A stretch of DNA of 64,000 nt from positions 124,001 to 188,000 of the forward strand of contig NZ_ML660097.1 of assembly GCF_007004655.1 (NCBI RefSeq). The letters are read 5' to 3'. The notes below the pieces were generated by a model. That model was not told the DNA's origin. It searched no databases and saw nothing but the letters and a program-made list of their open reading frames with translations. Positions 46,757-55,838 of the stretch are shown here, one piece after another (positions within the stretch are counted from its first letter, which is position 1; every line of letters begins with the position of its first letter). A program made the position numbers and the translations under genes. Source of the stretch: Exilibacterium tricleocarpae (lineage in GTDB: Bacteria > Pseudomonadota > Gammaproteobacteria > Pseudomonadales > Cellvibrionaceae).

Positions 46757-47803
46757 ATGGCTGACCGACACACAAATAGTTTGATGGGCGCGGTTATATA
46801 CCCTATGGAGAGCAAGTTGACGTCCTTGTTGCGGAGTAACCAACAGGAGCTTGACGATTGTCATACTCCACCCTTGGCTCAGTACGACTTCGGTAGTTTT
46901 ACGGATCGGCTGCGCTTTCTATACAATCTGTTAGCAAATCCTTTAGAGTCTTCGACGGCTCAGTACCAGGCTTACCTGGACAGCGGTTGTCGAATGTTCG
47001 GTGCGCAACACGGCTTTGTCAGTAAAGTCCAAGAGTCGTCGCGGCATCGGCTGCTGGCTGTCACTCGCAACTCGGAACAATTCAGCACCGATCAGGAGTT
47101 GGATTTGGCGGGAAGTTTTTGCGATGAAATAGTGCAGCAGGAAAAAACGATATGTGCGCCAAAAGTTGGTGCCGATCGTGTGCAATCTCCGTTTGTAGCT
47201 TATAATGGTCTGGGTGCCACGTCCTATATAGGTACGCCTATTAAAGTGGGCCAACAACTTTTTGGGGTGTTGTGTTTTATCTCAACCACTCCTCGGCAAG
47301 GGGAATTCTCCCCTAATGACATTGAAACCATAGAACTTATGGCAGAAGGAGTGGCCAGAATGATTGAAATACAATCTGCCCAAGCAAAAGAACGCGTTAA
47401 TGAAGCAGCCGGGTTTGCCGTAGCCGGAGTTAAGTCTCTGGACGAGTATATCCAGCAGGCGCGTTTACCAGAAGTATATGGTGTTCCCGGTCGTGTTGTA
47501 GAGGTTTTGCAACGTCGTATCGGTAAAGCACCGCTGGCAATTGATTACATTGCTGAAGAACTGAATCTGTCCAAGCGAACCCTGCAAAGGCGTTTGCAGC
47601 AACAGCACATCAGTTTCGCCCAGCTGCGTGATCAAGTCCGTTTTCATTTTTCCATTGGGTATCTGATCGAACAAAATCTGAGTATCGATAGTATATCGGC
47701 CTCGCTGGATTTTTCCGATCGAACCAGCTTTACCAACGCTTTCAAACGTTGGACTAATCTGTCTCCGAGTACGTTTAGAAAACTGTTTCGAGACTACGCT
47801 TAG
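46757..47803 (+). CDS. GAF-domain AraC family transcriptional regulator
   Basis: A 348-residue regulator. The N-terminal part (about 75-210) is a GAF sensor domain: GCRMFGAQHGFVSKV, SFCDEIVQQEKTICAPKVGAD, YIGTPIKVGQQLFGVLCFIS. The C-terminal 100 residues form an AraC helix-turn-helix pair: IDYIAEELNLSKRTLQRRLQ and IDSISASLDFSDRTSFTNAFKRWTNLSPSTFRK. The ATG at 46757 follows CGGGAG. Ligand and targets are unknown; the nearest neighbours (copper operon upstream, yajC downstream) do not suggest one. Confidence 0.88.
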   Translation: MADRHTNSLMGAVIYPMESKLTSLLRSNQQELDDCHTPPLAQYDFGSFTDRLRFLYNLLANPLESSTAQYQAYLDSGCRMFGAQHGFVSKVQESSRHRLLAVTRNSEQFSTDQELDLAGSFCDEIVQQEKTICAPKVGADRVQSPFVAYNGLGATSYIGTPIKVGQQLFGVLCFISTTPRQGEFSPNDIETIELMAEGVARMIEIQSAQAKERVNEAAGFAVAGVKSLDEYIQQARLPEVYGVPGRVVEVLQRRIGKAPLAIDYIAEELNLSKRTLQRRLQQQHISFAQLRDQVRFHFSIGYLIEQNLSIDSISASLDFSDRTSFTNAFKRWTNLSPSTFRKLFRDYA

Positions 47804-47986
47804 TAAGCTACGGGCGCCCAGCACACCGCACTGGCAGGGGTAACTCCGCTGCCGGCGTGGTTTTTTAGGGGCGCTCGAAATTACCCAGTCGGTATCCCTC
47901 CTGTCGATCGACGGGCGATTGCCTGTGCCCCCCAAACACGGTAGAGTTACCCGCTTTTCCAGAGACGACTAATAAGGGTAATTTGC

Positions 47987-48322
47987 ATGGAATTTCTGAT
48001 TCCTGCCGCTATGGCACAAACACAGTCGGCCCCGGCGCCGGAAGCCAACCCCATGATCACGCTGATCATGTTCGGCGGCTTATTTGTGTTCATGTATCTT
48101 TTCATCATCCGACCCCAGCGCAAACGCCAGAAGGAACACCAGGAATTGGTCAGTTCGTTGAATAAGGGCGATGAAATCGTCCTCAACAGCGGCTTGCTGG
48201 GCAAGATCACCAAGGTGGATGGCGACTATATCGTTGTCGATGCCGGCAATAATATCGAGCTGAAGTTTCAAAAAGGCTCCGTCCATGCTGTGTTGCCCAA
48301 AGGCACCATCAAAGCCATATAG
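47987..48322 (+). CDS. yajC: Preprotein translocase subunit YajC
   Basis: YajC is a small membrane partner of the SecDF complex. The 111-residue protein has one membrane helix (about 24-40, LIMFGGLFVFMYLFIIRP) followed by QRKRQKEHQELVSSLNKGDEIVL and GLLGKITKV, the family core. It normally lies between tgt and secD; neither is here. This is therefore a relocated or second copy, followed 36 bases on by the desulfhydrase gene. Confidence 0.88.
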   Translation: MEFLIPAAMAQTQSAPAPEANPMITLIMFGGLFVFMYLFIIRPQRKRQKEHQELVSSLNKGDEIVLNSGLLGKITKVDGDYIVVDAGNNIELKFQKGSVHAVLPKGTIKAI

Positions 48323-48358
48323 GCCGACCCCGGCAATACCGGCCGGCGGCTCGCCCCG

Positions 48359-49372
48359 ATGACGCTCGTCTACCCCCAGCGTCTGGCGCTGGCACGGACG
48401 CCGACACCCCTGCAGCCGCTCGATCGACTGTCGGACCATCTCGGGGGGCCACGGCTGTGGGTTAAGCGTGACGATCTCACCGGTAGCGTGCTCAGCGGCA
48501 ACAAAGTGCGCAAGCTGGAATTCGTGCTGGCCGAGGCGCAGCGCCAAGGCTGCGATACGCTGCTTACCTGCGGCGGTCTGCAATCGAATCACTGCCGTGC
48601 TACGGCATTACTGGGGGCCCAGTTGGGGCTCAGTGTGCACTTGATACTCAGGGGCGAGGCGCCGGCAGAGGTCGATGGTAATCTATTGCTCGACTACCTC
48701 GCCGGGGCCCGGGTCAGCTACTATGCACAGGCTGAGTTTCAAACCGATCTTGAGGCTATTTTCCAGCGCTGGCAGGCACATTATCGCAGCCTGGGTCGCA
48801 AGGCATTTTCCATACCCACCGGTGCCAGCGATGAGATCGGCGTCTGGGGCTATGTCAGGGCCTGCGAAGAATTGGCAGAGGATTTCCACACCCACCGAAT
48901 CGCCCCGAGCCATATCGTTACTGCCACCGGTTCCGGCGGGACCCAGGCCGGCTTGTCGGTCGGCGCCAGGCTGTTGGGACTGGGCTGCCGGGTGGTGGGC
49001 ATGGCGGTTTGTGATGATGCGGCCTACTTTCGGGAGAAGGTCGGCGACGATCTGCTGAAGTGGCAGCGGTGCTATGCGGTCGAGGTAGAATTGGGGCAGG
49101 TCGATGTCATCACCAACGACCGCTATATCGGTGCCGGCTATGCCAAGGCATCGCCGGAGGTCTTCGAGACCATTAAACTGGTGGCCGGGCTTGAGGGGTT
49201 GGTGCTCGACCCCGTCTATACAGGCAAGGCTTTCCACGGCATGATAAGCGAAATAAAAGCCGGTGGTCTGCCGCGACACGGCGATATCGTCTTTATTCAC
49301 ACCGGTGGAGTATTCGGCTTGTTTCCCCAGCGCCGGCAACTGCTGGCGTCGATTACCGATTCGAACACCTAG
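48359..49372 (+). CDS. D-cysteine desulfhydrase / ACC deaminase family PLP enzyme
   Basis: A fold-type II PLP enzyme of 337 residues. The lysine Schiff base is Lys49 in SGNKVRKLEF, with CGGLQSNHCRATA binding the substrate carboxylate and ATGSGGTQAGL holding the cofactor phosphate. The overall pattern fits DcyD, which splits D-cysteine to pyruvate, H2S and ammonia; ACC deaminase and L-cysteate sulfo-lyase share it. Start ATG 48359. The downstream alanine-type symporter (91 bases on) could supply the amino acid. Confidence 0.85.
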   Translation: MTLVYPQRLALARTPTPLQPLDRLSDHLGGPRLWVKRDDLTGSVLSGNKVRKLEFVLAEAQRQGCDTLLTCGGLQSNHCRATALLGAQLGLSVHLILRGEAPAEVDGNLLLDYLAGARVSYYAQAEFQTDLEAIFQRWQAHYRSLGRKAFSIPTGASDEIGVWGYVRACEELAEDFHTHRIAPSHIVTATGSGGTQAGLSVGARLLGLGCRVVGMAVCDDAAYFREKVGDDLLKWQRCYAVEVELGQVDVITNDRYIGAGYAKASPEVFETIKLVAGLEGLVLDPVYTGKAFHGMISEIKAGGLPRHGDIVFIHTGGVFGLFPQRRQLLASITDSNT

Positions 49373-49462
49373 CCACTGCCGACGCGCCCGGGCAGCGCGA
49401 ACTGATTGTAATGCAGAAATCTAACGCTAAAACATAACTCTATTGAAAAGCGAATAATAACT

Positions 49463-50818
49463 ATGGAAGTAATGATCGAGTACGCCGGTAAGTTGAGCAA
49501 TCTGTTGTGGGGGGAGCCGCTGATGGGGCTGCTGCTGGGCACCGGACTGTTTTTGATGGTGCGCCTGCGGGCTATGCCGCTCAAGAAAATAGGTTACGGT
49601 TTTAAGCAGCTGTTCTCCGGCCGCAAGAGTCAGGGAGAGGGCGATATTACCCCTTTCAATGCCCTGATGACGTCACTGTCGGCCACTATCGGCACTGGCA
49701 ATATCGCCGGCGTCGCCACCGCGATCGGTATCGGCGGCCCGGGGGCCCTGTTTTGGATGTGGTGCACGGCGCTGGTCGGCATGGCCACTAAATATGCCGA
49801 GGCGGTGCTGGCGGTCAAGTATCGCGAAGTGGACGAAGAGGGCCGCCGGGTGGGTGGCCCCATGTATTACATCAAAAACGGCCTTGGGGAAAAGTGGAAA
49901 TGGCTCGGCACTCTGTTTGCCATTTTCGGTACCCTGGCGGGCTTCGGCCTTGCCAACACAGTACAGTCCAACTCCGTTGCCAATGCGCTGCGGGAGTCTT
50001 TTGCGGTGCCGGTGATGCTGACCGGCGTGGTGCTGGCGGTGCTGGTGGCGCTGGTGTTGCTCGGCGGCATCAAGCGCATCGGCAACGTGGCCGGCAAGCT
50101 GGTGCCGTTTATGGCACTGTCTTACCTCGCCTGCGGGTTGGTTGTGCTGGCGTTTCACTTCACTGAGATCCCCTCGGCGGTCGTCACCATCGTGGAAAGC
50201 GCTTTTACACCGGTCTCGGCGGTGGGTGGTTTCGCCGGGGCATCGGTCTGGTTGGCGATTCAGCGCGGCGTGGCGCGCGGTATGTTCTCCAATGAGGCGG
50301 GCCTCGGCAGTGCGCCTATTGCCCATGCCGCCGCCCAGACCAACAGCCCGGTACGCCAGGGTGTGGTGGCCATGCTGGGCACGTTTATCGATACCCTGAT
50401 CGTCTGTAGTGTGACGGGTCTGTGTATCGTGGTGACCGGTGTCTGGACCAGCGGCGCGCAGGGCGTCAATATGACCCAGGCCGCCTTCAATATGGTACTG
50501 CCCTACGGCGATACCGTGATATCCCTGGGGCTGGTGTTATTTGCCTTTACCACTATGCTGGGCTGGAGTTACTACGGTGAGCGCTGTGCCGAGTACTTGT
50601 TTGGCGTCAAGGCCATAGTGCCGTTTCGGGTGGCCTGGGTGCTTGCGATTCCGGTCGGCGCGGTCGTAAAACTCGATCTGGTGTGGATTGTGGCCGACAT
50701 TCTCAATGCACTGATGGCCATTCCCAACCTGATCGGTTTGATTCTGCTGAGTCCGGTCGTGGTGAAACTGACGCGTGATTACTTTGAGAGCAGGGCCGCG
50801 GTGCCCGAGTTGTCATAG
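49463..50818 (+). CDS. Sodium:alanine symporter (AGCS family)
   Basis: An inner-membrane importer of alanine or glycine with Na+ or H+. The 451 residues form about eleven helices. Signatures include SLSATIGTGNIAGVATAIGIGGPGALFWMW, GGPMYYIKNGLG, and GLGSAPIAHAAAQTNSPVRQGVVAMLG. A GA-rich leader precedes the ATG at 49463. Substrate range cannot be read from sequence. Confidence 0.92.
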   Translation: MEVMIEYAGKLSNLLWGEPLMGLLLGTGLFLMVRLRAMPLKKIGYGFKQLFSGRKSQGEGDITPFNALMTSLSATIGTGNIAGVATAIGIGGPGALFWMWCTALVGMATKYAEAVLAVKYREVDEEGRRVGGPMYYIKNGLGEKWKWLGTLFAIFGTLAGFGLANTVQSNSVANALRESFAVPVMLTGVVLAVLVALVLLGGIKRIGNVAGKLVPFMALSYLACGLVVLAFHFTEIPSAVVTIVESAFTPVSAVGGFAGASVWLAIQRGVARGMFSNEAGLGSAPIAHAAAQTNSPVRQGVVAMLGTFIDTLIVCSVTGLCIVVTGVWTSGAQGVNMTQAAFNMVLPYGDTVISLGLVLFAFTTMLGWSYYGERCAEYLFGVKAIVPFRVAWVLAIPVGAVVKLDLVWIVADILNALMAIPNLIGLILLSPVVVKLTRDYFESRAAVPELS

Positions 50819-50884
50819 CGGGCAAGTGCCGGTTGCGGGCCTCAGCGCATGAAGGCCCGCCGGTGCTGCGTTCAGGGGGCTGAT

Positions 50885-52285
50885 TTAGTCGGACAATTTA
50901 CCGTCGTTGATGGCCGCCAGGGTCTTGTCCAGGCATCGGGATGCTTTTTCAACCAACTCGTCAATCTCGGCAGTGGTGATGACGAGGGGAGGGGAGATTA
51001 CCATGGTATCCCCCACTGCCCGCATCACCAGCCCGTTGTCGAAACAGATATCGCGGCACAGGGCGCCGGCACTGCCCTTGTCGTCAAAGCGGATGCGGGA
51101 CTGCTTGTCTTTTACCAGCTCTATCGCCCCCAGCAGGCCCAGGCTGCGCGCTTCCCCCACCAGGGGATGCTCGCCCAGTTTGCCCCAGGCGGCCTCTAGA
51201 TAGGGGGCGGTCTGCGCGGCGACGGTTTCAATGATCTGTTCGCGTTGCAGGATTTCCAGGTTCTTCAGCGCTACGGCCGCCGTGGTGGGATGGCCCGAGT
51301 AGGTAAAGCCGTGGGCAAATTCTCCTCCCTGGTCGATCAAAACCCCGGCGACCCGGTCGCCGACCAGGACCCCGCCGATGGGTAGATAACCGGATGACAA
51401 CCCTTTGGCAATCGTCATCAGGTCCGGTCTGATGCCGAAGTGATCGGAACCGAACCAGGCGCCCAAACGACCGAAACCACAGATGACTTCATCGGCGATC
51501 AACAGTATGCCGTAGTGGTCGCAGATACGTTGAATTTCCGGCCAGTAGCTGGCCGGTGGAATAATCACACCACCGGCCCCCTGCACCGGTTCGGCAATAA
51601 AGGCGGCAACTCTGTTCACCCCCAACTCGAGAATTTTGCTCTCCAACTGCTGTGCAACGGCAAGCCCAAACGCCTCCACCGGACGCCCGCCGCCCTCGCC
51701 AAACCAGTAGGGTTGGTCGATATGGACAAAGTCCTCGATCGCGAGGCTGTTCTGGTCGTGCATATAGCGCATGCCGCCGAGGCTGGTGGCCGCCACGGTA
51801 CTGCCGTGGTAGGCGTTGTTGCGACTGATGATCACGGTTTTTTGCGGCTGCTCGAGCAACTGCCAGTAGCGCCTGACCATGCGTATGATAGTGTCGTTGG
51901 ATTCCGATCCCGAACCGGTAAAAAAGGCGTGATTGAGGCTCTCCGGTGACACCTCAGCCAGTTTTTCGGCCAACTTGATGGCCGGCTGGGTGGTGGTCTG
52001 GAAGAAGCTGTTGTAGTAGGGTAGCGCCTGCATTTGCGTGTAGGCCGCCTGGGCCAGTTCCTCGCGACCATAACCCAGGTTGACGCACCACAGACCGGCC
52101 ATGGCGTCGAGCATTTTATGGCCCTCCGAATCCCAGAGGTAAATGCCCTGGGCGCGGGTGATGACCCGGGTACCCCGACTGCGCAGTGATTTGAAATCGG
52201 TGAAGGGATGCAGGTGGTGCCTGCCGTCGGCCGCCTGGTAGTCGGCGGTGTCGTAGGTACCCTGGTCTCGATTCGCTGAGGGCAT
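50885..52285 (-). CDS. Class III aminotransferase (putrescine/omega-amino acid:pyruvate type)
   Basis: A PLP transaminase of 466 residues. AMAGLWCVNLGYGREELAQAA and YYNSFFQTTTQPAIKLAE are typical of the omega-aminotransferase branch that includes putrescine:pyruvate (SpuC-like) enzymes. The PLP lysine is Lys294 in TIAKGLSSGYLP; ADEVICGFGRLG carries the pyridine-binding Asp. It is divergent from the glutamine-synthetase-like gene. That pairing recurs in polyamine catabolism, so a role on putrescine, other diamines or beta-alanine-like amines is likely. Confidence 0.88.
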   Translation of the reverse strand: MPSANRDQGTYDTADYQAADGRHHLHPFTDFKSLRSRGTRVITRAQGIYLWDSEGHKMLDAMAGLWCVNLGYGREELAQAAYTQMQALPYYNSFFQTTTQPAIKLAEKLAEVSPESLNHAFFTGSGSESNDTIIRMVRRYWQLLEQPQKTVIISRNNAYHGSTVAATSLGGMRYMHDQNSLAIEDFVHIDQPYWFGEGGGRPVEAFGLAVAQQLESKILELGVNRVAAFIAEPVQGAGGVIIPPASYWPEIQRICDHYGILLIADEVICGFGRLGAWFGSDHFGIRPDLMTIAKGLSSGYLPIGGVLVGDRVAGVLIDQGGEFAHGFTYSGHPTTAAVALKNLEILQREQIIETVAAQTAPYLEAAWGKLGEHPLVGEARSLGLLGAIELVKDKQSRIRFDDKGSAGALCRDICFDNGLVMRAVGDTMVISPPLVITTAEIDELVEKASRCLDKTLAAINDGKLSD

Positions 52286-52583
52286 GAAAAAGCTCCGCTA
52301 TAATGGTGTCGTTCAATATCACCGTGCCAGCCGCCGATCCGGTGGCGCCGCCGTGGACGCTGGTGGAGTGGAGGCACACGTCTCTGCTATAGACGGTTGA
52401 CGCTATCAAACCATCAAGATGCCTGCAAGCAGCCGCCAGCTGGCAGGCGGCGCAAACGCAGGAGACCCGTCGCGATTCGGTACCGCAGGCACGCCGGACA
52501 AGTCGGTCAACAACTTAGACACCTCGGTTAAGACGACAAGTCGGACAGACAGATAAAAAGATATGGAGAAGGATAGTATCGAT

Positions 52584-53972
52584 ATGACCAAAACGCTGGA
52601 AAATACGCAGGCGGCGGAGACGCCGACCCGGACATCGCTACCGGACTGGTTAAACCAGCGCGATATCGATGAAGTGGAATGTGTCGCTGCCGATGCCGCG
52701 GGTATCGCCCGGGGCAAGGTGCTGCCGGCGGACAAGTTTGTCCAGGCCGTAAGCGACGACCATCTGCGGATTGCCGAGTCGTTGTTTTCCCAGGATGTAC
52801 AGGGGCGCACCATTGACGCCGGTGTGGTTGCCGTGCAGGAACCGGACATCAATTTACAGCCGGACCTGTCGACCCTGCGGGTCCTGCCCTGGCGCCAGGG
52901 GCGGGTGGCATCGGTGATCTGTGACGCCCGCGAGGACAATGGCGAGGCGTCCGACCTGGTGCCCCGGCAGGCGCTAAGGACGGTTATCGAACACTTTGCG
53001 GCGCTCGGTTTCAAAGCTACGGTCGCGCCTGAATTTGAATTCTACATCGCCGAGCTGCACAGTGATCCCAATCTACCTCTGGCGCGTCCGATTCTCTCCA
53101 ATGGTGCCAGAGAGTCGGGCCAGCAGTCCTACGGTGTCGATATTTTGCAGGAATACGCGGGGTTGATCGACAGTATTTACGCCTATGGGAAAGCGCTGGG
53201 TGTCAATATCGATGTGCTTACCCATGAAGCCGGCCCGGGGCAGTTCGAAATCAACCTGAAACACGGTGATCCGCTGGCGGCGGCGGATCAGACGTTTATG
53301 TTCAAGCGCCTGGCCCGGGCAGCGGCGGCCGAGCACGGCAAGACGATTACCTTCATGGCCAAACCCGTAGCCGATCAACCGGGCAATGCCATGCATATCC
53401 ATCAAAGTGTTTACGCGATCGAAACCGGCGACAACGTATTTGTCGATGCCGAGGGGCGCAACCATGACAATCTCTATCACTACATCGGCGGTCTGCAAAA
53501 ATACATACCCGCGCTATTGCCGATGTTTGCCCCGTTTATCAATTCTTACCGGCGTTTTGTCCGCAATGCGTTTGCGCCGGTAACCACGCACTGGGGCTAT
53601 GAAAACCGCACTGTCGGGCTGCGCATTCCGGCCTCTGAGCCCGCCAACCGCCGGGTTGAAAACCGGGTGATCGGTGCCGACGCCAATCCCTATCTGGCCA
53701 TTGCCGCAACCCTGGCCTGTGGGTTGCTGGGGATGCGCCAGCGTCTCAGTCCAAGTCGGGAAATGACCGGCAGCGCCTATGCGGCCAAGTCGCTGTTTCT
53801 GCCGGAGGATTTGTTGAGCGCCCTGGGCAATATGAAAAAATGCAAAGCGCTGGGCGACGTCTTCAGTCCCCGCTTCCTCACCTTGTACTGGGAATTGAAG
53901 TATGCCGAATACAAGGATTTTATGGCGACTATCACGCCCTGGGAGCGGGAACATCTGTTGACCCAGATCTAG
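52584..53972 (+). CDS. Glutamine-synthetase family enzyme, probably gamma-glutamylpolyamine synthetase
   Basis: A type III-like glutamine synthetase. Conserved blocks are VAPEFEFYI (metal-binding Glu), EAGPGQFEINL, KPVADQPGNAMHIHQSVY, NSYRRFVRNAFAPVTTHWGYENRTVGLRIP and RRVENRVIGADANPYLAIAATLA. The N-terminus lacks the ammonium-specific features of GlnA. Together with the divergent class III aminotransferase it fits the SpuI/PuuA role of gamma-glutamylating putrescine or spermidine. ATG 52584 has AAGGA ten bases ahead; the ATG at 52563 is an alternative. Its stop TAG is the first three bases of a repeat element. Confidence 0.88.
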   Translation: MTKTLENTQAAETPTRTSLPDWLNQRDIDEVECVAADAAGIARGKVLPADKFVQAVSDDHLRIAESLFSQDVQGRTIDAGVVAVQEPDINLQPDLSTLRVLPWRQGRVASVICDAREDNGEASDLVPRQALRTVIEHFAALGFKATVAPEFEFYIAELHSDPNLPLARPILSNGARESGQQSYGVDILQEYAGLIDSIYAYGKALGVNIDVLTHEAGPGQFEINLKHGDPLAAADQTFMFKRLARAAAAEHGKTITFMAKPVADQPGNAMHIHQSVYAIETGDNVFVDAEGRNHDNLYHYIGGLQKYIPALLPMFAPFINSYRRFVRNAFAPVTTHWGYENRTVGLRIPASEPANRRVENRVIGADANPYLAIAATLACGLLGMRQRLSPSREMTGSAYAAKSLFLPEDLLSALGNMKKCKALGDVFSPRFLTLYWELKYAEYKDFMATITPWEREHLLTQI

Positions 53973-54075
53973 TGTCTCGACCAGAAAACAATTTCACTTC
54001 AGTGGCACTTTTGCCTCCTTCCGGACCTAGTCCTTCGGGACCTTCGCCAGCAGGAATGCATGCAGCGGGGGACGA
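53970..54075. repeat. Palindromic element family, truncated copy
   Basis: Starting at the stop codon, TAGTGTCTCGACCAGAAAAC, then AGTGGCACTT, CCTTCGGGACCTTCGCCAGC and AGGAATGC follow the same order as the minus strand of the element at 9181-9391, with scattered differences. Similarity fades after about 54070 and no right-hand inverted terminus is found, so this is a partial copy. Confidence 0.75.
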
Positions 54076-54167
54076 CCGCGAGTGCTGCGAACCGAGATGG
54101 CACCGCTGGTAGCCATCGGTATACTACAACATCTGTGGGGTGATTTTTAGTCGTCCCGCATTCAACT

Positions 54168-55838
54168 TTAAAAACTGTGTCGCCGGTTGCCAATAGATCG
54201 CACACCATTACGGTAGGCGGCCCGGCGATCGTAGGCGACTCTAGCGTATGTTTTCAGCAATTTGTAAACTTTATTTTCCGGGTCCACGTTATAAAGATAA
54301 CACCACATCATCATTTGATTGATCACTGTATCATATTCAATCAACTCGCTATCAAGCCCGGAACGTGCCAGAGCCGAAAGGCGCTTATGTTCAACCTCCG
54401 GCATTTTCGTTTTGAAGTTCGATAAGTAAGTAATAAGCTTGCCACTGACAGGATAGTTTGCTTTATCTGTCATTTCCTTCTTAAGAAAAGGTACTAGATC
54501 CTGGTCAGATGTGGTTTTTATCGCTTCTTTTAGCGCTCCGATATGCGATTTGCGCAACCGCGCTTCATTAAGTATTTCTGTATCAGTGGCTTCGCTACCT
54601 ATTGCTAGCATCAATACACTGTTTGAATAAGTCTCGGCAATCGATACATGTGTTAGCTCATGCAATAGAGAACCAAGGCGGAAGTTTTTGCCCCTGCCCT
54701 GCGCCAGAGTGTGCTTAAGTGTGTATTTCTGGAGAGATTTATCTCTAACTGTGTTGTACTTCGCCCCCGGCATCCAAATAGTCATATCCAAGTTTTTCAA
54801 ATTATTTGGCGCAGTCACCTCAGTAATGCAGGACTTCAAAATATCGGGAATATCCGTTCGTTTGGCAGCCGCTTTCAATGCTTCGATATCTTTTTTTACT
54901 ATGGCGGTGGTTAAATCCGTTGCTTTGATTGAACTGTATTTAGTCATCAACGCATCCAGCTCAGGCCCCAGCAGCTTACGAGTAAACTCGCTGCGACCTC
55001 TAATTTTTTGATAGCGGGCCATACATTCATCGAGGTAGTCCCACTTTTCTAATTCATCCCCGGCGGTATGGTATTTCGCCAGTGAAGTCAACACTACCTC
55101 TTCGAACCCTATCTCCCTCATTAGTCTATCCACACCCGCTTTACGATTGCTCCCCGGCCGCTCTTTATGGTAGGTTTTACAGGACTCGTACAACTTCCTT
55201 AATTGTTTCAGTATGGCGGTGTAGTCTTTTGGTTCCTTGCTGTCAAGTGTGTGAAACGCTTGCAGTTCATTCTGTACTGCAGTGATTTTGTTGCGCTTGC
55301 CCGCAGCATTCGTCGCCGTTTTAAAATCTTCCAGCGACATCAGGCACTGGATTGTCCTCGATGAAGAGCGGGTGATTGGTGAGGACAAATATACCGGGCT
55401 TTTCGGCAGAGTTCTGCTGTCAGATATCTGTGCGGCATAGCTTCCAATAAGTTCGGCTTCGGTTTCCAGCAGCCAGTCGATATGCAGATGAGCCCGATCA
55501 TCCGGGATATGATCCAGTAACCCCATCCCCTGTTGAACCACATGGGTTAATTCATGCCCTAAGATATGCCAACCCTCCGGCGAATCCAACTGGCACTCAG
55601 GCACAACCACAATGTCGCGCCCGACGGCAAAGGCCTTTACCCCCAATAAACCGGGAAGGTCGTCTCTATGCAGGCGTATATCACTGAGATCAATTCCAAA
55701 GATAGCTTCCATGACCTCTCGCATGTCACCCGGTAAAGGCCGCCCCTCATCTGCAGTCACATTGTTCAATCTAGTGGTAAACAGCGGCGTCGGATATGGG
55801 GTTGCTGAATGATTGTAATAACCGGAAAGCTCTTGCAT
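54168..55838 (-). CDS. DUF4157 (eCIS-core) protein with a second C-terminal zincin motif
   Basis: A 556-residue protein without signal peptide. Residues about 34-105 form a DUF4157/eCIS-core domain: LPGDMREVMEAIFGIDLSDI, then HILGHELTHVVQQ with HELTH at 95-99. This domain marks proteins associated with extracellular contractile injection systems and is often the N-terminal part of toxins. A charged helical middle (about 160-340) follows. A second motif, LLHELTHVSIAETYSN, places HELTH at 393-397 in a C-terminal domain I do not recognise, probably another zinc protease. No eCIS structural gene is in the window. ATG 55838 has GAAGGA upstream. The region is AT-rich relative to its neighbours. Confidence 0.75.
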   Translation of the reverse strand: MQELSGYYNHSATPYPTPLFTTRLNNVTADEGRPLPGDMREVMEAIFGIDLSDIRLHRDDLPGLLGVKAFAVGRDIVVVPECQLDSPEGWHILGHELTHVVQQGMGLLDHIPDDRAHLHIDWLLETEAELIGSYAAQISDSRTLPKSPVYLSSPITRSSSRTIQCLMSLEDFKTATNAAGKRNKITAVQNELQAFHTLDSKEPKDYTAILKQLRKLYESCKTYHKERPGSNRKAGVDRLMREIGFEEVVLTSLAKYHTAGDELEKWDYLDECMARYQKIRGRSEFTRKLLGPELDALMTKYSSIKATDLTTAIVKKDIEALKAAAKRTDIPDILKSCITEVTAPNNLKNLDMTIWMPGAKYNTVRDKSLQKYTLKHTLAQGRGKNFRLGSLLHELTHVSIAETYSNSVLMLAIGSEATDTEILNEARLRKSHIGALKEAIKTTSDQDLVPFLKKEMTDKANYPVSGKLITYLSNFKTKMPEVEHKRLSALARSGLDSELIEYDTVINQMMMWCYLYNVDPENKVYKLLKTYARVAYDRRAAYRNGVRSIGNRRHSF

